In this document: piece by piece, positions 15,565-22,884 of the stretch
Position numbering within the stretch: position 1 is the stretch's first letter
Layout: each line of letters starts with the position of its first letter
Assembly: GCA_019637355.1 (NCBI GenBank)
Contig: JAHBVT010000001.1
Location: 2,573,192-2,637,191 of the forward strand
Direction: 5' to 3'
Source of the DNA: Gemmatimonadaceae bacterium
GTDB taxonomy: Bacteria; Gemmatimonadota; Gemmatimonadetes; Gemmatimonadales; Gemmatimonadaceae
DNA length: 64,000 nucleotides
Notes under the pieces: generated by a model
Databases searched by the model: none
What the model saw: the letters and a program-made list of their open reading frames with translations, nothing else
What the model was told of the DNA's origin: nothing
Program-made: the position numbers and the translations under genes

Positions 15565-15653
15565 TAACGCGGCTTGCTGCCGACAGGTGCACTTGGTAGC
15601 GCGGGCTACGCCCGCGCGTTTTATTGGAGCACCTGCAGCAGAAGCGTACGTTA
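15565..15653 (+). repeat. attC site 18 (short type)
   Basis: TAACGCGGCTTGCTGCCG ... CAGCAGAAGCGTACGTTA, tip GCGCGGGC-TAC-GCCCGCGC. Confidence 0.9.
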
Positions 15654-15832
15654 TGCGGCAGGGGCCGAATCCACGGAGCTTCCGAGGCGTCGCAACGACA
15701 CGCCGGCTCGCCGTGCGCGCCCCCACGGCACTTCAGGTGATCCACGCGGAAGGATCTGCGCGCGGCGGGGGCGACCGGATCCCAACGCGGAGCGCAGGGC
15801 GCCGAATCGCGGTGCATCCGAAAACCTCCGCA
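15654..15832 (+). other. Repeated gene-less cassette, copy G
   Basis: 179-bp body of the copy A group with substitutions and a small indel near its middle, which shifts the plus-strand frame. Confidence 0.65.
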
Positions 15833-15921
15833 TAACGCGGCTTGCTGCCGACAGGTGCACTTGGTAGCGCGGGCTACGCCCGCGCGTTTTATTGGAGCAC
15901 CTGCAGCAGAAGCGTACGTTA
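15833..15921 (+). repeat. attC site 19 (short type)
   Basis: TAACGCGGCTTGCTGCCG ... CAGCAGAAGCGTACGTTA, tip GCGCGGGC-TAC-GCCCGCGC. Confidence 0.9.
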
Positions 15922-16101
15922 TGCGGCAGGGTCCGAGTCCACGAAGCTTCCGAGGCGTCGCAACGAAACGCCGGCTCACCGTGCGTGCCCCCCAACAAAC
16001 TTTAGGTGGTTCGTGCGGAAGGTTTCGTGCGCGGGGTGGGCGACCGGATCCCAACGCGGAGCGCAGGGCGCCGAATCGCGGTGCTGCCGAATACCTCCGC
16101 A
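15922..16101 (+). other. Repeated gene-less cassette, copy H
   Basis: 180-bp body of the copy A group; the 71-codon plus-strand frame is open in this copy. Last member of the tandem run. Confidence 0.65.
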
Positions 16102-16190
16102 TAACGCGGCTTGCTGCCGACAGGTGCCCTTGGTAGCGCGGGCTACGCCCGCGCGGTTTATTGGAGCACCTGCAGCAGAAGCGTACGTTA
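16102..16190 (+). repeat. attC site 20 (short type)
   Basis: TAACGCGGCTTGCTGCCG ... CAGCAGAAGCGTACGTTA, tip GCGCGGGC-TAC-GCCCGCGC. The next attC is 5.4 kb away. Confidence 0.9.
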
Positions 16191-16564
16191 GCGCGACTGG
16201 ATTCAGAGGGTCGATACAACACCTTCCTCAGTTCTGTTTCCGGACGTCGTTGCGGCGCTTACCCCAAGTCCCCGTGGCGACACTTGGCTGCAGCGCGCCT
16301 AACTCTGGGCACGGCACCGGCGATCGTTGGGCGCAAGTGCGGAAGAGCTGGCAATCAGTAGGCCGACAGAATGAGGCCCTCAGTCGCTCACTGGACGCGT
16401 GCGCAGGTTGCAGAGGTGCTGATGCACCTTCTTGCGCATGGAATCGGACTCGACATTAAGGAGGCATGGCCTTGCGGCTGCCTTTTTCTCCGATCTCCGA
16501 ATGTGCTGGGCGAGTCTGGCGCGCGGCGTTTACCGCACCATCAGCATGGTCGCTATTGGCCGGC
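16191..16564. other. 374 bp without a recognisable gene
   Basis: Lies between attC 20 and the end of the minus-strand YkgJ-like gene. Short frames exist on the plus strand, one preceded by AAGGAGG only one base before its ATG (16466), which then runs antisense to the YkgJ gene. None is convincing. It may be the remains of the cassette that followed attC 20. Confidence 0.4.
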
Positions 16565-17974
16565 CTATCGAAGAGCACCGGTGCGCCGCTCTGCAAAGGT
16601 CGCCAGCGCTTCCGCGTCAACGGCCCGGATGGCCCAACGCTGCAACGCGGGCCGCAGGCGGTATGACGACCCTTGCCCCCCGATGGCCGCAGCCGGAACC
16701 GCGGCACCAGCCAAGCGCTGGGCCAGCATCTTGAGAAACACCGCGCGCTCTAGGTCTTCAGTCGGCAGGACATCGAGCAGCAGGGTCCCGAGCGGAACCG
16801 AGGCGGCCCGCGGCGACCTCGCAAGTTCCCGGGCAATCCGCAGGTAGCGCAGGCGCCAGTCCCTAGGGGCCTCAAACTGTAGGTCAATCATCTGGCCGGT
16901 GCGCCAGATCACTGGCGTGTCCAGGTGGGAAAGCAGCGTGAGCAGCGGGCGCTGATCGCTTAGCAGGCGCACGATGGTTTGGTAGGACACCTGCTCCATT
17001 CCCGCCTCCCTCGCGAGGACGGAGAGCGCGTGGAGCCCCAACAGCATCCAGGGTACGCGCTCGAGGGACACCGCGCGTGCGAGTCCCTCGCCCTTGGGAT
17101 CCCGAAAGACAAGCTGCGACCGTACGTATGGCGTTGCGGCGACGAGTGTCCGGACCTGGCCGGACTCGGACGCTGCGCCACCGAGGTCGGGGACACCGAG
17201 CACGCGCGCCATGAGGGCGCGGTACTGCAGGACGGCTGCGAGATCCTCGTCGGGCACCGTGTCACGCGTCGCGCCATTCGAGGAGACCGACGCTTGGCGT
17301 TGTAGTGCCGCCCGCGTGGCCGCGCATTGCGCTGCAACGAACGGGAGGTAGTCCGTCGCTTCGAGAAACGCCTCCGACGTGCGGACGATATGCCGCTCCA
17401 GCTCCACCAGTGTGGCCGCATCGAGTCCCGACGGTACTGCGGTCGACACGGGCGCCTCGATACCGTGAGCCCGCATTGCGGCGAACAGTGCGTCATGATC
17501 GGAATCGGTGCTGGTACGTCCGCCCTCCCGCACCTCGAGCGGGCAGAGGCCCGGATGGGGAGCGACCACGAGGTGCTCCCCGACAAGACTCATGTTGTTG
17601 AAGGGAAAGAGCCGACAGGTCTCCGGCTTGGCGTCATAACCGGAGTTCCGCTGAATCCCGCAAAGATTTCCCGCATCGAGAAAGAAGCACCCGGGCGGGC
17701 AATTCTTCGTCTGGAGCTGGACACCCCCCGACCGTCCGCTAGGCTCCATGAAAAAGCGGACTGCGGGACGCAGCGTCAACTGCGCATCCGTCGCCCCCGG
17801 CGATCCGAGTCGATAGCCGTAACCGCGGCAGCACTTCGCGCCGCAGGCTAGGCAGTCGTACCCGAATCGACCGCTCGCAAAGGCGAAGTAAACCTGCTCG
17901 CGCGAGATCTCGGGCGCGGAGGCGAGTCCGTGCAGCCTGATCGTACCCGTCGCAATCGCCGGTCTAGCGTCCAC
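16565..17974 (-). CDS. YkgJ-family cysteine-cluster protein (putative Fe-S or Zn enzyme)
   Basis: 469 residues. GTG start at 17974 overlaps the end of the propeller gene by 11 bp, so the two are translationally coupled. The N-terminal ~130 residues carry CLACGAKCC (C41, C44, C48, C49), CPPGC (C92, C96), C105 and KPETCRLFPF (C120), the eight-cysteine pattern of the YkgJ/CxxCxxCC family, which is thought to bind a metal or Fe-S cluster and includes flagellin lysine methylase FliB. The remaining ~340 residues are helical and unrecognised. As the last gene of a four-gene operon beginning with a Cys-rich secreted peptide, it may modify that peptide before export, but this is inference. Confidence 0.75.
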   Translation of the reverse strand: MDARPAIATGTIRLHGLASAPEISREQVYFAFASGRFGYDCLACGAKCCRGYGYRLGSPGATDAQLTLRPAVRFFMEPSGRSGGVQLQTKNCPPGCFFLDAGNLCGIQRNSGYDAKPETCRLFPFNNMSLVGEHLVVAPHPGLCPLEVREGGRTSTDSDHDALFAAMRAHGIEAPVSTAVPSGLDAATLVELERHIVRTSEAFLEATDYLPFVAAQCAATRAALQRQASVSSNGATRDTVPDEDLAAVLQYRALMARVLGVPDLGGAASESGQVRTLVAATPYVRSQLVFRDPKGEGLARAVSLERVPWMLLGLHALSVLAREAGMEQVSYQTIVRLLSDQRPLLTLLSHLDTPVIWRTGQMIDLQFEAPRDWRLRYLRIARELARSPRAASVPLGTLLLDVLPTEDLERAVFLKMLAQRLAGAAVPAAAIGGQGSSYRLRPALQRWAIRAVDAEALATFAERRTGALR

Positions 17975-19037
17975 CTTCCACTCGCAGGAGCTCAACGAAC
18001 TCCGTGCCGGATTCATCCGTGCGTCGGCCCAGTACCCATCCGTCACCGACCTGCCAGACATTGAAGGAACCCGGCAGGGTCAGCACCGCGCGCACTCGAC
18101 CATCGAAGTCATGAATGGACCAGGCGCGCCGGCCGACGGCGACATCGGACAGGCCGAGCCACACCGCGTCACGACCAGCCGCCATGAACGCATAGCGCGC
18201 CGGCCGCACGCCCGGGGGCAGGCTGTCCGAACGCATCGTCCGCCGGTCGTGGATCGCGATGGTGTCCCATGCGCCACCGTTCCATCGCAGCAGGTGGACC
18301 TCATCGCTGGCAAGCGCCAGCAGCGTACTGTCGTACAGCGCCATGAGCGCGCGAGGGCCGGACTCCAGCGCCTGGACCCGCACGCCACCTGGCGAGTTCT
18401 GGCGCTGCCACCACATGCCGCCCACGGACGGCGAGGTGCGCTCGGGCACCTGCTCCCCGCTCCGGACAAATCTGAAGAACGCGAAGCGCAGCGAGTCGCG
18501 GACAATGCCGCCGATGTCCATGGCGCGCGGATCGCCGCGCACGCCCATCCCCACCACCACCCGGCCGCGGTAGGTCCCGATCCATTGCGCCCCCCCATAC
18601 TCAGTAGTGGGGAGCGTCACGGCATCGAGATAGGTGCCCGCCGGGCCGAAGATGCTGACACGCGAGAGCCGCGCGTCCAATACCATCAGCGAGTCGCCGG
18701 GAAGCGCCGCCACCCAAGTGAGGTGCCGAAACTCACCGGGCCCGGCCCCTGCCCGACCGATACGCGCCACCAGCCTTCCCGCGGTGTCATACTGTCGCAC
18801 CTCGGCGGGCGCGCCATTGGCGACATAGATGTGGTCACCGCGCCGGAAGCCACTATAGGTGCGCGCCAGGATTCCCTCGTCGCCCGCGCCCGCCCCGAGC
18901 CGCACGATCAGCGAAGTGCGAAGCGTATCGACCTGTCCGACGTCCGCCTGCAGAGCGAGTTCGGCCCCGTCCCCATTGCAGGCAAGAAGGCCGACGCTCG
19001 CGATGGCAAGTCCAATCCGTACATGAAATGCAGGCAT
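17964..19037 (-). CDS. 6-bladed beta-propeller lipoprotein
   Basis: 357 residues. Signal peptide RIGLAIASVGLLACNGD with lipobox LLAC. Repeated blade motifs: GDHIYVANGAPAEVRQYDTA, then LVARIGRAGAGPGEFRHLTW (the GPGEF hallmark of this family), DSLMVLDARLSRVSIF, and later LLALASDEVHLLRW. These 6-bladed propellers are abundant as lipoproteins in Bacteroidota and Gemmatimonadota, and in Bacteroidota often stand next to small secreted Cys-containing peptides. Starts 3 bp after the CVWC protein gene. Probable role: periplasmic or surface binding of the peptide or a scaffold. No catalytic residues are evident. A similar propeller is at 26520. Confidence 0.85.
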   Translation of the reverse strand: MPAFHVRIGLAIASVGLLACNGDGAELALQADVGQVDTLRTSLIVRLGAGAGDEGILARTYSGFRRGDHIYVANGAPAEVRQYDTAGRLVARIGRAGAGPGEFRHLTWVAALPGDSLMVLDARLSRVSIFGPAGTYLDAVTLPTTEYGGAQWIGTYRGRVVVGMGVRGDPRAMDIGGIVRDSLRFAFFRFVRSGEQVPERTSPSVGGMWWQRQNSPGGVRVQALESGPRALMALYDSTLLALASDEVHLLRWNGGAWDTIAIHDRRTMRSDSLPPGVRPARYAFMAAGRDAVWLGLSDVAVGRRAWSIHDFDGRVRAVLTLPGSFNVWQVGDGWVLGRRTDESGTEFVELLRVEGGR

Positions 19038-19040
19038 GAC

Positions 19041-19730
19041 CTAGGTCCCTGATGCCGTGGTAAGTGCCAAGAGGCGCGCAGGACCGGGCGTGCCGCCGAT
19101 ACGGACGCGGAGCGTCACCAAGGTAGGGGTCCCCGTCACCTGAAACTCCGCAGCGGCTGCGAGATCTTGCCGGATGCTGGCCTGCACTTCCTCAGAGGTC
19201 ATACAACCGCCGAAAGCGCCAATATCCGGAACGCCCGCTTCCTCCGCAATAGCGGGAAAGGTGACTAGGTCAAGCGAGTCATATCGAAGGAAGAGGGCGC
19301 GGCTCATTTCCCGGAACCGACCCTGCCGTGCGGCGCACTCGGCTGCTTGGGCCGCCCGCATCGATGGCGCGTGATCGGGGTCAAACACGTGACGAAAGCG
19401 GAAGGTGGGGGTCTCGCCCGGTGCGCCGACGCCCGTCGCCGTGAGGCTGTCAACGGTCCGCCAGAGCCGTACGCACCACACGCAGGCATAATGGGAGAAT
19501 ACGATGACCGTATCCGGACCGAATCCCACGGCAGGCCCACGCCCGTTCAACCGGGCGAACATGCCAGGCGGCACGGGCGTCACGGTCGGTTCGCGTATCA
19601 CGGTCGGCGGCGCCGGACGCCACTGCCACCATGCGTACGCCCCGACCCCGACGAGCAAAAACGCGGCCCATGCCACCTGGCCGCTCCATTCCCTCGCCAT
19701 CCGCATAATCGCTCTCCCCGCGAGTGCCAT
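19041..19730 (-). CDS. Membrane-anchored DsbA-like thiol oxidoreductase
   Basis: 229 residues. One N-terminal membrane helix (about residues 19-36, VAWAAFLLVGVGAYAWW), then a Pro-rich linker and a thioredoxin fold of the DsbA/Thioredoxin_4 type: strand VIVFSHYACVWCVRLW with active site CVWC (C83, C86), a helical insert, and the cis-Pro loop VTGTPTLV. Additional cysteines (AAECAARQ, GGCMTSEEV) lie in the insert. Being tightly linked to a six-cysteine secreted peptide, its job is very likely oxidation or isomerisation of the peptide's disulfides outside the cytoplasmic membrane. Alternative starts lie at codons 9 and 11. Confidence 0.83.
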   Translation of the reverse strand: MALAGRAIMRMAREWSGQVAWAAFLLVGVGAYAWWQWRPAPPTVIREPTVTPVPPGMFARLNGRGPAVGFGPDTVIVFSHYACVWCVRLWRTVDSLTATGVGAPGETPTFRFRHVFDPDHAPSMRAAQAAECAARQGRFREMSRALFLRYDSLDLVTFPAIAEEAGVPDIGAFGGCMTSEEVQASIRQDLAAAAEFQVTGTPTLVTLRVRIGGTPGPARLLALTTASGT

Positions 19731-19777
19731 GCGACGCTCCTTCCCTCTCAGTTTCCCGCCGCATCAGCGGCAAGTGA

Positions 19778-19808
19778 CGGGGCGAAGCCCCTCGCGGACT
19801 TCGCCCCG
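19778..19808 (-). terminator. Intercistronic hairpin after the peptide gene
   Basis: Perfect 10-bp stem CGGGGCGAAG / CTTCGCCCCG with an 11-nt loop, beginning 10 bp after the peptide stop and 48 bp before the next gene. No T-tract follows. Probably attenuates read-through or protects the 3' end so that the peptide is made in excess over the downstream genes. Confidence 0.55.
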
Positions 19809-19817
19809 CCCGTACGC

Positions 19818-20030
19818 TTACTCCACTGCCTTGTAGTACCGGTAGATCTCGTTGCAGCAGTTGGGGCTCTGCTCGCACTCCTTGAGACACTCCTTGTTGC
19901 ACATCTGCCCATTGTAGGGTCCACAGTCCCCGCCCTGGGCCTGGCTGGCCTTCGGCGACAGCGCGGTGATGCCGGCCATCGCCAGCACCGCAAGCCCGAG
20001 ACTCGTCGGAATGAATGTCTTCCACTTCAT
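19818..20030 (-). CDS. Secreted six-cysteine peptide (precursor-like)
   Basis: 70 residues from ATG 20030, with GAGGTG upstream at proper spacing. An N-terminal Sec signal (KWKTFIPTSLGLAVLAMAG) is followed by ALSPKASQAQ, a plausible signal peptidase I site after SQA. The mature part is about 38 residues and holds six cysteines in the pattern C-x7-C-x3-C-x3-C-x5-C-C, with charged residues and an aromatic tail (IYRYYKAVE). It has no known-family match that I recognise. It is first in an operon with a thiol oxidoreductase, a propeller lipoprotein and a metal/Fe-S-type protein. The layout recalls small secreted peptides encoded beside 6-bladed propellers in Bacteroidota. Function (toxin, signal, structural) unknown. 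Confidence 0.75.
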   Translation of the reverse strand: MKWKTFIPTSLGLAVLAMAGITALSPKASQAQGGDCGPYNGQMCNKECLKECEQSPNCCNEIYRYYKAVE

Positions 20031-20056
20031 GGGTGACACCTCGCAAGAAGGTTGAT

Positions 20057-20087
20057 GAAGCACGACGGCCCGTTGCCGTCGTGCTTC
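20057..20087 (-). promoter_or_regulatory. Strong hairpin upstream of the peptide operon
   Basis: Perfect 12-bp stem GAAGCACGACGG / CCGTCGTGCTTC with a 7-nt loop, between the regulator gene and the peptide start. No T-tract. Either the regulator's terminator, a 5'-leader structure, or an operator. Confidence 0.5.
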
Positions 20088-20153
20088 GAAGGTCGTAAAC
20101 GGTCACCGCACATCAAGGCACAGAACGCGCAAGAAAGGGGCGTGGTGCGCAAG

Positions 20154-20942
20154 TCATGACCTAGGCCCGCTGGCCGCGGCCGAAACCTCGGCGCCGCCAA
20201 GCAGTTGAGATCGCCACGCCGTGACGAGTCCGCGAAACCCGCTCGTGCGCAAGATGTATCCCGGTCGCTGGCCGGTATAGCGCTCGACGTAGCGCGCAAG
20301 CACGCCCGGGTCAGTCGCCCCCGCCGCCCCCGCAGCGCGCTTGAACGACCAGCCCAAGACCTCCATACGCCATACCGTGTACAACGCGGCGCCCCAGCCC
20401 AGATGCCACCTCGGCGTGAAGCCGCCCGACCGCCGCAACAGCCACTCCATCGTGCGGACGGGGACGTGACAAGCACGCGACAGCTCACGGACCGTTGTGC
20501 GCCGCCGCGACAGCGCGAGCACCGCGGGAACGATGGGACGCACGCGACCGTGCAGCGTGTCCCCGAGCTCACGCAGCAGTAGCATGTCCGGTCCGGCGCG
20601 CCCACCAGCATCGAGTACCTCGTCGACGTCTGTCCGCAACACGCTGTGCCCACGGAGCGACAGGCGCGCGTTAGTCAGGTAGCGCGCGAGCACCGTCAAC
20701 GTAGTCACTTGAGCCCGCACGATCGACGTGCGAAGAACGAGCGGGATGTGAGGCACCGAAACGCGCATCCCATCACAACCCAGCCACGTGCCTGCAAGAC
20801 GCACATCAACAACCACGCAGTCCCACGCATCACTGCCCACGGCCGCAGAGAACTCCACCGCATTGCGGCAGCACGTGATGCGATACGGACCCCACGGAAC
20901 CGCCAACTCTCCGTCGCCCAACCATATGAGGATGCGATGCAC
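20154..20942 (-). CDS. AraC-family regulator with degenerate receiver-like N-terminus
   Basis: 262 residues from GTG 20942 (GGAG six bases upstream); longer frames upstream lack support. The C-terminal half is an AraC-type double HTH: TVRELSRACHVPVRTMEWLLRR is the first HTH, and ATDPGVLARYVERYTGQRPGYIL the second with the signature ending. The N-terminal ~110 residues (RILIWLGDGELAVPWG ... DCVVVDVRLAG) look like an alpha/beta receiver fold without clear phospho-acceptor conservation. It is upstream of and in line with the peptide operon, so is the probable regulator. The trigger is unknown. Confidence 0.75.
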   Translation of the reverse strand: MHRILIWLGDGELAVPWGPYRITCCRNAVEFSAAVGSDAWDCVVVDVRLAGTWLGCDGMRVSVPHIPLVLRTSIVRAQVTTLTVLARYLTNARLSLRGHSVLRTDVDEVLDAGGRAGPDMLLLRELGDTLHGRVRPIVPAVLALSRRRTTVRELSRACHVPVRTMEWLLRRSGGFTPRWHLGWGAALYTVWRMEVLGWSFKRAAGAAGATDPGVLARYVERYTGQRPGYILRTSGFRGLVTAWRSQLLGGAEVSAAASGPRS

Positions 20943-21124
20943 AAAGACTCCGAGCGCAGAGACGTGTGTCGACCCGCGCACGGTGCGATGCCGTCTCCGA
21001 TGATGCAAGTGTTGTGTTTCAGCACGCTGTCCGCAGACTGCACGGCCTAGGTCGGGTTGGCTTAGGTACACTGCGGATCGCATCGCGCCGACGGCGCAGC
21101 GGGCGTGCGGGCGAAGCCCGCCCC

Positions 21125-21645
21125 GGGGCGTCCGCTGAAGCTGACGGTGCCGCACTGATCTTCATTGATGAAGCGGGGGTGCTGCTCACGCCGCTCGTGC
21201 GCCGGACGTGGGCCCCGCGGGGCCTCAGACGCCGGTCCTGCATCAGCGGGGGCGCTCGCGCCAGAAGGTGTCCGTGATCGCGGCGCTCGCGATTCCGCCC
21301 CGCCGGGATCGCGTCCGGTGTCTCTTTCGGCTGGCGCTCGACGCGAGCATCGATGCCCGCGGCGTCCGCGCCTTTCTCGGGCGTCTGCTGCGGCTGATCC
21401 GGACGCCGGTCACGAGCATCTGGGATCGGAGCAACACGCACAGCGGTATGGTCGTCCAGCGATGGCTCGCGGCGCACCCCCCCCCAGGTGCGGAGCGAAC
21501 TCTTGCCGCCGTATGCCCCCGAACTCAATCCCGTCGAACTCGTGTGGGGCACACCAAACGCAATCCGCTCGCCAACTACGTCCCGGCGGACTCGATGCGC
21601 TCGTGCAGGCGACGCGGCGCGACACCCGCCGCCTCGCGCGCTAAC
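21125..21645 (+). pseudogene. IS630-family transposase fragment, frameshifted
   Basis: Three frames in succession give an IS630-type DDE domain: LIFIDEAGVLLTPLVRRTWA (first Asp), then SIWDRSNTHSGMVVQRWL (second Asp; usual motif DN..H here DRSNTH), then ELLPPYAPELNPVELVW (Glu). At least two frameshifts separate them and the N-terminal HTH is missing. The fragment runs into an attC. It shows past insertion-sequence activity in the array; the protein cannot be functional. Confidence 0.8.
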
Positions 21646-21772
21646 GACGCTTGCTGCTGATGGCCGCAGGTGCGGATGGGGTTGGGCGGGGCGGCCGCTT
21701 GTAGGACGGGATCGCTTGCGGCCGCCCCGCCCAACCCTTCTATTGGAGCGTCCACAGCAGAAGCAGACGTTA
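21642..21772 (+). repeat. attC site 21 (long type)
   Basis: TAACGACGCTTGCTGCTG ... CAGCAGAAGCAGACGTTA, 131 bp, stem GGGTTGGGCGGGGCGGCC. It still carries the TTCTATTGG segment that is the insertion target of the 1418-bp IS. Confidence 0.9.
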
Positions 21773-21773
21773 T

Positions 21774-22502
21774 GTGGACCGAAGGAATACGGTGTCACTC
21801 ACGTTTCACAACCCATCGCTCGCGCAGATCTTTGCAGACCTTGAAGATGCACGCAGCGAGCTTCATCAGCGCCGTCTCGCGCTCCAAGCTGCGCAGCAGC
21901 ATTGGAAGCATCCCACTGATGCGCGAGTAGTCATGGTCGCGCGCATGGAAGGCCTAGCCCAGAGTGCCCAGCTTGCTATCGCGCATGCGGGTGCGCATGT
22001 CGCAAGTTCCCAGTGGTGGAGCGAGCTGTCGGATGGCTCTCCGCGTACTCAGTTGCAGGCCCTAACAAGCCTAGAGCTTTTCACACGGAATGCGTTCCTG
22101 TCGAGCCTCTTCGCGACTTTCGAGAACGGGTGCCGGATTGCACTTCGGCACCTGTATCCTACAGATCGTCAGCTGGCCGAAGGTCCGGCGTATCGAGTGT
22201 TCAGCAAGCTCGAGACGGCGCTTCCTACAGTCCCTAAGGACGCGTGGCCACTCGTAGAGTTGCTCCGTCACACTCGCAACACGTGGCACAACAATGGCGT
22301 CGTTTTTGACTCCCGTACGCCGTTGCGTACTGGGGCGTACTTCAACGCGTCCTATGTCTTCGTGCACGGGAAGCCAGTGGAGTTCGCAACCTGGCACTTT
22401 CTTACGCGTCGGTTCCTTGAGCTCGGCATTCTGTCTTGCCTAATCGTCTCGGCTCCGGGCATGGTCGAGGCCGAGGCCATTGTTGATCCCGCATACCAGT
22501 AG
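21774..22502 (+). CDS. Cassette-encoded hypothetical protein with HEPN-like motif
   Basis: 242 residues from GTG 21774, just after attC 21; GTG 21792 is an alternative. Mostly helical. RHTRNTWHNNGVVF (about residue 168) resembles the R-N-x-x-H-N-N-G motif of HEPN-type and related hypothetical proteins, with TFENGCRIALRHLYP upstream. Family not identified with certainty. As a lone plus-strand gene between attC sites it is a standard cassette. If the motif is real it would be a second possible HEPN RNase in the array (see 9035). Confidence 0.65.
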   Translation: MDRRNTVSLTFHNPSLAQIFADLEDARSELHQRRLALQAAQQHWKHPTDARVVMVARMEGLAQSAQLAIAHAGAHVASSQWWSELSDGSPRTQLQALTSLELFTRNAFLSSLFATFENGCRIALRHLYPTDRQLAEGPAYRVFSKLETALPTVPKDAWPLVELLRHTRNTWHNNGVVFDSRTPLRTGAYFNASYVFVHGKPVEFATWHFLTRRFLELGILSCLIVSAPGMVEAEAIVDPAYQ

Positions 22503-22524
22503 AGCGCGACACTCGCGAGCCACA

Positions 22525-22625
22525 TAACGACGCTTGCTGCCGACGAGCGTAGATGCGGTAGCGGCTGCGGGGCCACTGCTCCACTTTATGGAAGGACTGC
22601 AGTGGCCCCGCAACCGCATTCTTCT
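22525..22625 (+). repeat. attC site 22, left part, split by IS110 element
   Basis: TAACGACGCTTGCTGCCG and long hairpin (stem GCGGGGCCACTGC and complement), up to GCATTCTTCT. The IS follows; the right arm is at 24044-24074. Confidence 0.88.
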
Positions 22626-22884
22626 GTGAAGCGGCGGCCCGCGTCAAGCCCCAGGTGCGTTGACGCTGTTGCAGTTCTCCGTTGTGCCTGCGCTGCTCGA
22701 GGTGCTGCTCATCCTTCTGTTCGCGCTCGCTCGTGAGGCCCGAGGCCTCGGCGCATTGGGGTCTGCGAAGGAATGGTGGCGCCAACTATGGGGCGGCTCT
22801 CACCTGCGGCCATAAAATGCGTCGCGCTCACCACTCCCGATTCAGTCATCTCGATCCCACGCAGGTCCTGCCCTTACCCATCGA
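22626..22884 (-). ncRNA. Putative bridge-RNA region of IS110 copy 2
   Basis: Same segment as in copy 1. CCAACTATGGG at 22782-22792 matches the right junction (24038-24047) over 10 bases, and CTTCTGT at 22716-22722 matches the left junction (22621-22627) over 7. Confidence 0.5.

Noticed and set aside
13051-16190. Regularly spaced repeats that could suggest a CRISPR array
   Set aside because: The period is ~269 bp with 89-bp attC sites and nearly identical bodies between them, not short repeats with unique spacers; no cas genes.
15248-16222. 324-codon minus-strand frame through the tandem cassettes
   Set aside because: It is a translation of repeated attC and cassette DNA; the repetitive product reflects the DNA repeat, not a gene.
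16466-16666. 66-codon frame with an upstream AAGGAGG
   Set aside because: The ribosome-binding site is only one base from the ATG and the frame runs antisense into the YkgJ-like gene.
18111-19052. 313-codon plus-strand frame
   Set aside because: Antisense to the propeller gene with no recognisable domain or ribosome-binding site.
21019-21798. 259-codon minus-strand frame
   Set aside because: Antisense to the IS630 fragment and attC 21; product has no family features.
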